Origin: Chitinispirillaceae bacterium
GTDB lineage: Bacteria; Fibrobacterota; Chitinivibrionia; Chitinivibrionales; Chitinispirillaceae
Direction: 5' to 3'
DNA length: 17,683 nucleotides
Assembly: GCA_016926315.1 (NCBI GenBank)
Contig: JAFGOU010000399.1
Coordinates: forward strand, 1-17,683
Below the pieces are notes generated by a model. That model did no database searches, had not been told where the DNA came from, and saw only the letters and a program-made list of their open reading frames with translations. The stretch's first letter is position 1; each line of letters opens with the position of its first letter. Shown one piece after another: positions 7,539 through 15,800 of this stretch. The translations under genes and the position numbers were made by a program.

Positions 7539-9117
7539 CCGCCTTGCCGTACGATGGGGCCTCATGCCGCTCATGGCGTGCGCCGCGGCGCTGTTGTTAC
7601 ATTGCTCCCTTGACCGGTTGAACGGCGGCAGCGGGGCCGAAACCGGCAACCCAAAAATCACCGGCCATATTGTTACTGCATGCGGTACCCCCGCAGCCGG
7701 CGCGCTCGTGTATCTGTTTCCTGCCCGGTACAATCCGGTCGTGGACCCGCCCCCTCCGTATCAGTACATCGATACGACCGACGCGGCCGGAAAATACTGC
7801 TTTACCGTGCCCCATGCGGGCGGGTACACGGTTGTTGCGGAACAGCCGGGCGGCGGCACGGTGGCCATTGGCGAGATACCGGTCGATAGCGCGTACGTCA
7901 CGGTCGGCGTTGCCGCGCTCGCGAAATCCGGCGCCATTGAGGTGATCTTCCCGGATCAAACCGGGCTGCAGAGCGGGGTCCTGTATCTCGCGGGGACCTC
8001 GATCGTCGCACCGTTCGACAGCAGCCATTTTTCATCCCGGTCCGTACTCATGCAGCCGGTCCCGCACGGTGAATTCCCGGCGCTCTGCTTTTACAACTCC
8101 GCAAGCGGTACCGCAAGCACGATCGCGCAGGGGGTTACCGTGACCGCCGGCGCGACAACCGTCGTCGTCGTGTGCGCCTGTTCGGAAACAGGCGCCGGGT
8201 ATGATCCATGGCCGCCCGTTCCTTCGTCAACACCATCCCTGGCCGATCCATCGACCAGCCGTTATGCGTGGGCCGGATCACGCGTGGCCGTCCTGACCAA
8301 AAGGCCGGACCTCGATCCGTGCGTCATCCGCCGGATGCTCACGGTGCTCGACAGCGCCTACCGCTATACCGCCGCAGTCATGGCCGCCACGCCGCCGATC
8401 GACAGGAGTTTCGCGGGTCTGCTGCCGGTCGAGGAGGTCTCCAGCACCCTGTTCGAGGGCGAGATCGGGGCGACCGGCATTGAAATCGGGAGCGCCCATT
8501 TCGAGACCCTGTATGACCAGGTCAAAACCCAAAACAGTTTTTCCCAGCAGCTCTTCTTTGTCCTGGCCAGCAACTTCAACCTGTATCTCGACCGGTTTAC
8601 GCATGCGGATAACACGCGGTACCGGAAGGCGGCACGGCGGGGGTTCTGCGTGTTCATGCGTTTTTGCATTGTTGAAGAGACCGGCGTGACGGCCGCGCCC
8701 TATATGGACCTCGCAATCGACGACTATCGCGCCGTTCTCGACGGCATTCTCGACGAGTATGCCGGCGACACCACCCTCACCTTTTCCACGACGCTCGCCA
8801 GGGATACGGTGCCGTTTCCCGGCCTGCAGTCAGAGCACCTCTACGCGGCAATGCTGCTGCGGCTTGCCAAAACCTACGGCACGTCGTTTACGGAAAACGT
8901 CTGGAAATGCATGGCGAAGCGTCCGGTTGCGGCGAGCACCCAGCAGGCGGTCGACAACTGGGTCCTTGCCTGCTGCAGCGCCGCCAGGGCCAATCTCGCG
9001 CCGCTTTTCAGTGCGTGGAAAATCCCGGTTTCTTCTTCGGCACTCGCGGAAGCGGCGCTTTTCCCCTTGCCCGATCACCTGGCTGGCGCGACACCACCGG
9101 TTGGGCGATCTCCCTGA
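7525..9117 (+). CDS. Probable lipoprotein with carboxypeptidase-regulatory-like domain
   Basis: 530 residues. The N-terminus has two basic residues near the start, a hydrophobic core (LMPLMACAAALLL) and Cys27 in LLHC. The His before Cys is unusual for a lipobox, so lipidation is likely but not certain. After Cys comes a GGSGAETGNP linker, seen in lipoproteins of Fibrobacter relatives, then a CarboxypepD_reg-like beta-sandwich (~41-120: ITGHIVTACGTPAAGALVYL...DTTDAAGKYCFTV). A second beta segment runs to ~225, then a Ser/Pro-rich linker. The C-terminal ~260 residues are mostly helical. The segment ~449-505 (RPVAASTQQAVDNWVLA...LFSAWKIPVS) recalls the C-terminal lobes of M60-type metallopeptidases, but no HExxH is present, so this is only a resemblance. 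The ATG at 7525 lies inside the end of the upstream gene, with GGGGAG ~7 nt before it. Function unknown. Confidence 0.8.
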   Translation: MMKNNRLAVRWGLMPLMACAAALLLHCSLDRLNGGSGAETGNPKITGHIVTACGTPAAGALVYLFPARYNPVVDPPPPYQYIDTTDAAGKYCFTVPHAGGYTVVAEQPGGGTVAIGEIPVDSAYVTVGVAALAKSGAIEVIFPDQTGLQSGVLYLAGTSIVAPFDSSHFSSRSVLMQPVPHGEFPALCFYNSASGTASTIAQGVTVTAGATTVVVVCACSETGAGYDPWPPVPSSTPSLADPSTSRYAWAGSRVAVLTKRPDLDPCVIRRMLTVLDSAYRYTAAVMAATPPIDRSFAGLLPVEEVSSTLFEGEIGATGIEIGSAHFETLYDQVKTQNSFSQQLFFVLASNFNLYLDRFTHADNTRYRKAARRGFCVFMRFCIVEETGVTAAPYMDLAIDDYRAVLDGILDEYAGDTTLTFSTTLARDTVPFPGLQSEHLYAAMLLRLAKTYGTSFTENVWKCMAKRPVAASTQQAVDNWVLACCSAARANLAPLFSAWKIPVSSSALAEAALFPLPDHLAGATPPVGRSP

Positions 9118-9234
9118 ACGGCAGGGCTGTTGACAGCGGGCAGTGATCCGTTACCGCGGCCCGAGCATGATGGGTTGTCATCACTCAGGAGATGCTGCAT
9201 AAATTGCGGACACTGTTTCTATCTCAGGACCGAA

Positions 9235-12200
9235 TCAGCCATTTTTCCATTTTACCGCCAGCCACAAATCATCCAGTCCCTTTGTATCGAACTCAAGGCT
9301 GATGGCAAAAACCGGTGGCGTAGTCGTGCTTTCCGGTGCTGGGAGCGTCCCGTTCAGCAGTCCACCCAAGGATCGATCTTTGCGCAGAATTTGATCCCCA
9401 TTCACTTTCACGCTCGTTTTTTCTGTTTTGGCAAACAAGAGGACGTCATCCAATCCGGTCAGGCGGCCGGTGCTCCAGAACGGAAAATGCCGCTCGTGCA
9501 ATTCAATTTCCAGATGATTGGCTGGCGATGTTTTATACCTGGCCCACTCGACAGGAAACTCGTGCCGGATTGAGAACAGCTTCATCGACCCCGCCATTCT
9601 CCCCTCTTCAATGGCAGCCTTGATGTTTTCCATGGCTTTGCGCTTAACCGGCTGTCCTCCTGGACGCGCGGTATACTGCAAATGCAGAACCACATCGGCA
9701 ATGGTATCATAATCAAAGAGAGCAGGATCCTTTCTTGAAGGATCAGCAGGAAGCTCGATGTGCCACTCGCCGACAGCGCCCTTTCCCATAAACGGCGCCC
9801 GCTGGGACTCGTCCCGCGCGCTCCTGTCGCTCTGGAGCCTGCCGTTGTCGTTAAGCCCCTTGCTTGCCACAATCGATTCCAATTCAAAGTTGTCTTCGAA
9901 TCGGTCGTCCACCCCCTCGGCCCGTTCGTATCCTTCACCGATAAACGGGCTTTTCCGAATCGTGCTTTTCGCCAGCGTGAGGGTGGCGTTTATGCCCGTG
10001 TATGGCCCGGTCACGCACGGAATGCTTACCGCTACCGCATGAATTCGCCGAAAATAATAACCGGGGCAGTTCAGGTCGAAAAATTCCTCGGGAACCGAGA
10101 AGGCGCAGCTGCCCGTGGCACGAAGCTGGATCAGGGCCAGTGGATCGACCTGCTGGAGGCTGACGTTCGCCTCCACGACCTGCTCGGCCGCAGCCGTGTG
10201 GTAGGCCATCTCCATTTTCCGCAGATCGGCATGGAGCTTTTCTCCTGCCAGAAGCCCCTCTTTTCCCGCCAGGTAGCCCGTCTGAATGAAGCTCAGCGTA
10301 CGGTCGCCCAATTCATGTTGCAGGGCGCGTTCGGCTTTTCGCGCCACTTCAACGGCAAAACGGAAAGATTGCCCATACAGTCCCTTCACCTCGCGTTTCA
10401 TCCATGCATAAAAAGCCTGATTGGTTTTCTTTCCATTCCGCTCATTGGTCAGGAATTCCTCTATCCTTCTGGCGTGCTCAATCTGCTTTTTATGATTCTT
10501 CCATTCCCTCTCTGCTATCGCTTCGCGGATCTGCATGCCCACATACTGTTTGATGATCTGGTTGATTTCGCCTGCAGCCGCATTCCGCTGAAAGACCCAT
10601 TCCTGCTCACGCCGGGCGTACCCGCCGAGTTTTGCCGCCCGGTTCGCTTCGAAGGTATACCGTACGCCCACCGCCCGCGAGATCCCCGAGGCGATCTGAA
10701 GGACTGCCGCCAAGTCGTCCCCACCAAAGCTTATGCCGTAACCGATGCCGATCGGCTTGATGTCACCGGAGATCTCCGGGATAACCCGTACGATGCCGGC
10801 GATAGCATCGAATACGGCCGCTACGTCCTGTGTCGTCTGTGCGTCGCCGAGCTTCTGGAGCTCCTCCACTTCATAGCTGCTCAGGGTCTTGATCTTCCCG
10901 CCCGTAGCGCCGCCCGCGTCATCGGAGATGTCCATGTCGATCTCCCGGGGCGCGATCGAGGGTTCGGTCGACTTGAATTTCAGCTTCTCGAGTCCCTGCT
11001 TGGGTGATTCCAGCTCAGTGAGCCGCAGGGCCTGGATGTCGCCCGGTTTGGCGCCAAGCAGCCGCTCGTAGTAAACGAACCGGCGAACTGCATTCTCATA
11101 AGATTTTTCCAATCCATCAAGCGATTTGACCGTCTCCTGCCACTGCGAATACTTGACCATTTCCGACAATTCCAGAACCGCGCTTTCGTGCCGGGCTCTC
11201 AGGATGGACAGTGCCTCGCCGTCCTCCTTTTCCATAACCGACAGCAGTTTGTCTCCCAGGATTTTCGCCTCCTGGCACACCTCGACAGCCTTTTGGAAAA
11301 GAAACTGGAAGCGGACCTGCGGCAAAGGCTGATCCAGGCCTTCGGCGATTGCAGAAACATCCAGTCCCGCAGCCACTCCCTTGGCAAGAAGACCGGGGTC
11401 GATGGGCGGTTCGAACAAAGGCAGTTCGCGGAAAACGCCCATGAGGTTCAGGCTGTTGTGGATCTTGAACAAACGATCGGCCACCGTGTCCCAGCAGGCT
11501 GCCAGCTTATCGTTCCGGGGTACGCAGAAACAGAGTGATTCCCTCCCCATTCCGCTCAACTGGCACATTCCCGGATCGGCATCTGCCGCTGGCGCCACAT
11601 CGGCAAAAGGAATATCAGACTCCAGTTCCACCAGGATGTTTCCGAACGCGTCGAATTCCCTTCCCTGTTCTGCTCCGCGCGTTCTGGCGTACTGCTTGAG
11701 CTTGGCATAGGTGCTCGGCCCGGCGGTTCCCTTTCTGGGCACGGCCTGTGGCCGTGGCCCCAGAATTCCCATGGCTTCGACATACCGGTCGGCGGCGTCG
11801 TCCACGCTTTCCGGCCTGTCCTGCCGGAAAAGACTGTCGCCCCATGCTATGAGGTTATCCAGATAGGCCATGACCGTTTTGAACATATAGGCACTGGTGC
11901 GAAAACGGGCCACCAAATGGGGCCTGAAAGGCCTTTCCATCCATTTCTGGATGCAGGCAACGGTTCTTCTTCTCAGTTTGTCATTGGTTTGGGTGGAAAG
12001 ATTTACCAGGATTTCCTCGATGCTGTTTATGTCCGTTGTTTGCAGAGGCTTGACTTTCCAGAATCGCTCGGGGGTAGGACCGTCGCTGGTATCTTCGGGA
12101 TTAAAAACATAGTGGAACCAATTCTTCGCCTCCTCGAACCGCTGGCTTCTGCTCAGGTGAATTGCGATGGCAATCGGAATATGATAGAAAAGCTCCCAGT

Positions 12201-12846
12201 TATACACCGCGTAGGCGCTGCCCGGGCCAATCGGTTCGAAATCCAGTTCCTTTACCGGATACGGAGGAACCACCCAGGCGGTGGGTCGATAACGGTCCCA
12301 GGAAAAAATCTTTTCGAAATGCTCGGGCAGCGGTTTCCCATCGACCAGGACAGCCCTGGTGCCCGCAACAAGCTGGACTGCTTCATACGGAGGAGACGGT
12401 GGTTGATTCAGCTCCGAATGAAAACGGATTATCCATGCGCCCGTTTGATTTATCAGGAAAAAAGCCGTGCCAGGGGATCGGTTTTCAAGGAAATCATACG
12501 AAAGCACGGCTTCCGTCCCGTCTTCCTCCAATTTTACGCTCGTCCCCGTGGGCAGAAGCGCATAAAGCCCACCCCCGAGCTCTACAGGAACAGCTTGCGG
12601 CAGAACAGCCAGACCATCAACCCGGTTCGTGACGATCATTTTTCTGTCATCGCATGCCGTATCCGCGGCCTGCAGGTTCGGCACACCCGCCGGATCAACA
12701 GTCGAAGGCACCAATATCCTCCGGGCAAGATTCTCCGTATAGGGATGGAAATGTGGATAAAACCGGTACACCCTGTTCTTTTCTCCTTTAGGGTCCTTGG
12801 ACAGGTCAATATCCGGACCGACTGCAGCTATAAGATTATCCGGCAT
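9235..12846 (-). CDS. Tc toxin subunit A, C-terminal chain (channel and TcB-binding domain), 'A2'
   Basis: 1203 residues. Residues ~28-44 (YRFYPHFHPYTENLARR) continue the TcA sequence directly after the end of A1. Residues ~213-252 hold the conserved VYNWELFYHIPIAIA...RFEEAKNWFHYVFNP block. Residues ~527-600 and ~700-890 are long amphipathic helices that form the central channel stalk in TcA structures. Residues ~900-970 (LIQLRATGSCAFSVPEEFFDL, PCVTGPYTGINATLTL) are the TcA C-terminal TcB-binding domain, PF18276 type. VVLHLQYTARPGG at ~1056 is where classical TcA chains end; here ~140 further residues follow, with beta character. No signal peptide, as usual for Tc subunits. It is expected to associate with A1 into a pentameric pre-pore that docks a TcB-TcC cocoon. 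It is the last gene of its unit, 50 nt after A1, with its own ribosome binding site. Confidence 0.92.
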   Translation of the reverse strand: MPDNLIAAVGPDIDLSKDPKGEKNRVYRFYPHFHPYTENLARRILVPSTVDPAGVPNLQAADTACDDRKMIVTNRVDGLAVLPQAVPVELGGGLYALLPTGTSVKLEEDGTEAVLSYDFLENRSPGTAFFLINQTGAWIIRFHSELNQPPSPPYEAVQLVAGTRAVLVDGKPLPEHFEKIFSWDRYRPTAWVVPPYPVKELDFEPIGPGSAYAVYNWELFYHIPIAIAIHLSRSQRFEEAKNWFHYVFNPEDTSDGPTPERFWKVKPLQTTDINSIEEILVNLSTQTNDKLRRRTVACIQKWMERPFRPHLVARFRTSAYMFKTVMAYLDNLIAWGDSLFRQDRPESVDDAADRYVEAMGILGPRPQAVPRKGTAGPSTYAKLKQYARTRGAEQGREFDAFGNILVELESDIPFADVAPAADADPGMCQLSGMGRESLCFCVPRNDKLAACWDTVADRLFKIHNSLNLMGVFRELPLFEPPIDPGLLAKGVAAGLDVSAIAEGLDQPLPQVRFQFLFQKAVEVCQEAKILGDKLLSVMEKEDGEALSILRARHESAVLELSEMVKYSQWQETVKSLDGLEKSYENAVRRFVYYERLLGAKPGDIQALRLTELESPKQGLEKLKFKSTEPSIAPREIDMDISDDAGGATGGKIKTLSSYEVEELQKLGDAQTTQDVAAVFDAIAGIVRVIPEISGDIKPIGIGYGISFGGDDLAAVLQIASGISRAVGVRYTFEANRAAKLGGYARREQEWVFQRNAAAGEINQIIKQYVGMQIREAIAEREWKNHKKQIEHARRIEEFLTNERNGKKTNQAFYAWMKREVKGLYGQSFRFAVEVARKAERALQHELGDRTLSFIQTGYLAGKEGLLAGEKLHADLRKMEMAYHTAAAEQVVEANVSLQQVDPLALIQLRATGSCAFSVPEEFFDLNCPGYYFRRIHAVAVSIPCVTGPYTGINATLTLAKSTIRKSPFIGEGYERAEGVDDRFEDNFELESIVASKGLNDNGRLQSDRSARDESQRAPFMGKGAVGEWHIELPADPSRKDPALFDYDTIADVVLHLQYTARPGGQPVKRKAMENIKAAIEEGRMAGSMKLFSIRHEFPVEWARYKTSPANHLEIELHERHFPFWSTGRLTGLDDVLLFAKTEKTSVKVNGDQILRKDRSLGGLLNGTLPAPESTTTPPVFAISLEFDTKGLDDLWLAVKWKNG

Positions 12847-12852
12847 AGCTTT

Positions 12853-12858
12853 CCCTCC
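12853..12858 (-). promoter_or_regulatory. Strong Shine-Dalgarno (GGAGGG) for the second TcA chain
   Basis: The minus strand reads GGCGGAGGGAAAGCT followed by ATG, a near-ideal site with 6-nt spacing. It shows that the second chain is translated independently, which argues against a recent nonsense or frameshift break of one TcA gene. Confidence 0.8.
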
Positions 12859-12896
12859 GCCTTTTAATTGCGTGGATAACTGATGGTGTTCTCATT

Positions 12897-15800
12897 TCAT
12901 TCGGGCCTGACCCGGAGGCGCATACCGCCCGTCGGTTTTTCAGGCGTTTTGTCGCTTTCCACAGGGTCTGCCCAGCCGTCTTCCTCCATAAGCGTGGCAA
13001 TGTCAATCGGTTTGACAAAAAAGACATTTCGTTTGTCTTGATAAAAAAACGGTTTTTGACCAGCCCTATGCAGATATTTTTCCATTGTCATCCAGCCAGC
13101 GTCAGAGTAAGGATCATCGGGGAAAACAAGGGAAAAATCACTATTCGGATTTTCTACCGGTGAATGTCCCGATTGAAGAATCGGAACATCGAGCGCCTCA
13201 AACGCGCCTACCCCCCGGTATGCGGATCCGGCCCGAACAAAGGCATGCGCATTGTGTGTATACGGAATCCAGGGAGCCCACCCTCCCAAAGTAATTGTCG
13301 GGGGGCTGTTTTTATTCTCAAGACGAAAGGCGCCAAAGTGCCTTACCGTGCCGGATATCCTGTATTTTTTATGATCAATCTTTTCGGCCGATATCCTCTT
13401 ATCATAAGCCGGAACTTCAATAAACCACTCTTCATCTTCACTGGACCAATAGTATTGAAGAAGGCCAATATCCTGTATACCCACCCACCAATTCCCATTT
13501 TCATCTTTAAATGGATCGACAGTAAAGTAAAAACTTGATGCTATTCCCTCGTCGGTATAGACTTTTGCCGGTACGTGTTCGGTTCTCGGTTGATATTCCG
13601 AAACCGTATCCGCGACAACCCTCTGGTAAGTCAAACCATAATGTATCAATACCGCGCCCTCCATCTCTCCGCGGCCTTCCTTGGTCGCGTATACAAGCGT
13701 CCGCGCGCTCACCAGACTTGCCACGTCCTCACAGGGAATCACCAGCATGAACTCACTCGACTGGCGCGTCCGCCATTCTCCTTCGAAATAGTCGCTCCAG
13801 TTTAATTGAGCTTCGATACGTTTTTTCGTGATCCCCGGATTTTCCGTTTTCGCCATGCTTTCAATGCTCTCATCGGACGATTGGCCAGGTTCCGCAGGCT
13901 TTTCCAGGAATGTCAGCCAGAACAGGTGCAGCTTCTGTTTCCACATGATGACCGTGACGTTGTCCCCTTCCACACCGGCATCCACCGGTTCCCAGGGCGT
14001 CCATTCCGATCCATCAAACCGGCGATAGAAATAGTTGTAAGGAAGGTTGTGGGTCCGGCCGATGACGTGGAGCATCCCCTCATGGGGGTCGTCTTCCGTT
14101 TCCTGGTACATGCTGACAATCGAGAGCCGTGCGATCTCATCCAGCCCGTGCAGGTATTTGAACAGTGCGTCCTCCACCAGTTCGTTCGACACCTCCCCCT
14201 GCAGAAGGGTCCCCTCCAATTCCCGGTACAGATGCGATTTATCGTCCCGGAATTCTGGTTCAAGCCAGTTTTCCGGATGCAGGAATATGCGGCGATTCGC
14301 CTGCCAGAAACGAAAGCGTCCCAGAATCTTCCATTGTTCCTTGTCTATGGCTAACGGAGATACCCAGGTCTCTTTGCCGTCCAGGCAGCGCTGGATGAAC
14401 CTTCGTACCGACTCAAGCGCCATCCGGATACGGGAGGTTTTTACCACCGGCTCCATAAGGGGATCAACCAGGAAATATTCAAACAGCTTTTCCTTCATGG
14501 TAAACACCTCGGGATATCTGCCCATGATGCAGGCGACCAGCGCGTCCCTTTTTCTTCCGCGCAATTCGTCGGAGATTCCTTTCACCATGCGCCGCCAGTC
14601 TTCCGTATTGTAGCAGGCCTTAACGGCGTTCCGAAGGTTCCGGGCAACGGTGAACCCGCCCATGTCGCCGCCGGGAACATCCGGACCTTCCTGCTTGCAG
14701 ATGATATCCATTGATCCGAACAGCACGGCAGGGGGCAATCCGAATCGTTCGACAATCCGCAGCGCCTCCCACAACCTCCGGATACCACGTTCATCGGCAA
14801 GGCAGGGCGTTTCTATGCGCCATGCCCTGGGCCGTCCATCTTCGGTGATTGCCGTATACGCCGAATCAAGGTAATTCATAAGGTCTGCAGTATCCTGTAC
14901 GGTCTGGGCCTCACGGCCCATAAGCGCCGCGACTTTTTCAAAATGGGCGGTTATCGCCTTGCCGGCGTCATTCCATTCCGGGTTATCCGACGCGTGGTAT
15001 ATTCTCCCGGCATTCTCCAGCACCGAGATCAGATCGTCGGAACCCGGCGAAAGCTCTTTTTTCACAGCGGCATAATCCATAAGGCGCATCAGGCCGGCGA
15101 AGATGACGAGGGGTCGATCAGCCGCGATTGCCAGGTGGGTATTTTCCGTTCTGGCCAGGCTCATTGCCTGGTCCCACGTGAGCGGCGCTGCGCCGGTTGC
15201 CATATTGTCGGATTGGATTTTTCCTGCAATCCGTTCCAGATCGCGAATAGCATCTCTCAGGGCCAGCAACCCAAAATCGAAGTCGTCGAACAGGGACCTT
15301 CGACCAAGAGCGTAGCGCAGTTCACGTTCGCAGAGCCCCAGAACCCTGATGATCAGAAGTGCCTTGATTATCAACCATCGCGCATCGCCGACACGCTGCA
15401 CCGACGAGACAGGATTCAGCCCGAGAAGGCCAAGACCCCGCCGGGAGAGGTTTTCTCCCGCAATTTCCACGCGCACATTCCGATCAGCCGCACCGGTACC
15501 ATGCAGGGATTTTCCCTCGAAGGTGAACCGGTAGGGTATTCCGCCTTTCAGTTCAGTCAGCATGGTTGCATCGGCGCCCGAAAATCCATCGTCCAGCCCA
15601 ACGGCTGCCTCAGGAACCGCATCAAGTCTGAACGCTGCGCACGCTTCATCCGAATCCCGGATGACATAAAAACGGTAAGGGCCGTCCAGGGGCACCGTGA
15701 ACCATCCTTCGAATTTCGCGGATGCTGCATTCGCGGGCCGGCACGGAGTTCCATCGTCTTGAATGGCGGCCGTGTCAACGGAGGGCACGATCATCGTGAC

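Noticed and set aside
9168..9183. TGATG/CATCA hairpin between the lipoprotein and A2 stops
   Set aside because: Only a 5-bp stem with no T-tract on either side; too weak to call a terminator.
9760..11007. Plus-strand open frame of 415 codons opposite A2
   Set aside because: The opposite strand has clear TcA domains throughout; this frame shows no family pattern or ribosome binding site that I could recognise.
12847..12896. A1/A2 gap as a frameshift or nonsense break in a single TcA gene (pseudogene)
   Set aside because: A2 has an ideal GGAGGG site and ATG, both chains are otherwise intact, and two-chain TcA systems are known; a natural split fits better.
13400..14500. Sialidase activity suggested by the 'neuraminidase-like' domain name
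   Set aside because: In TcA this is a structural fold name; no Asp-box series or catalytic set is visible here.
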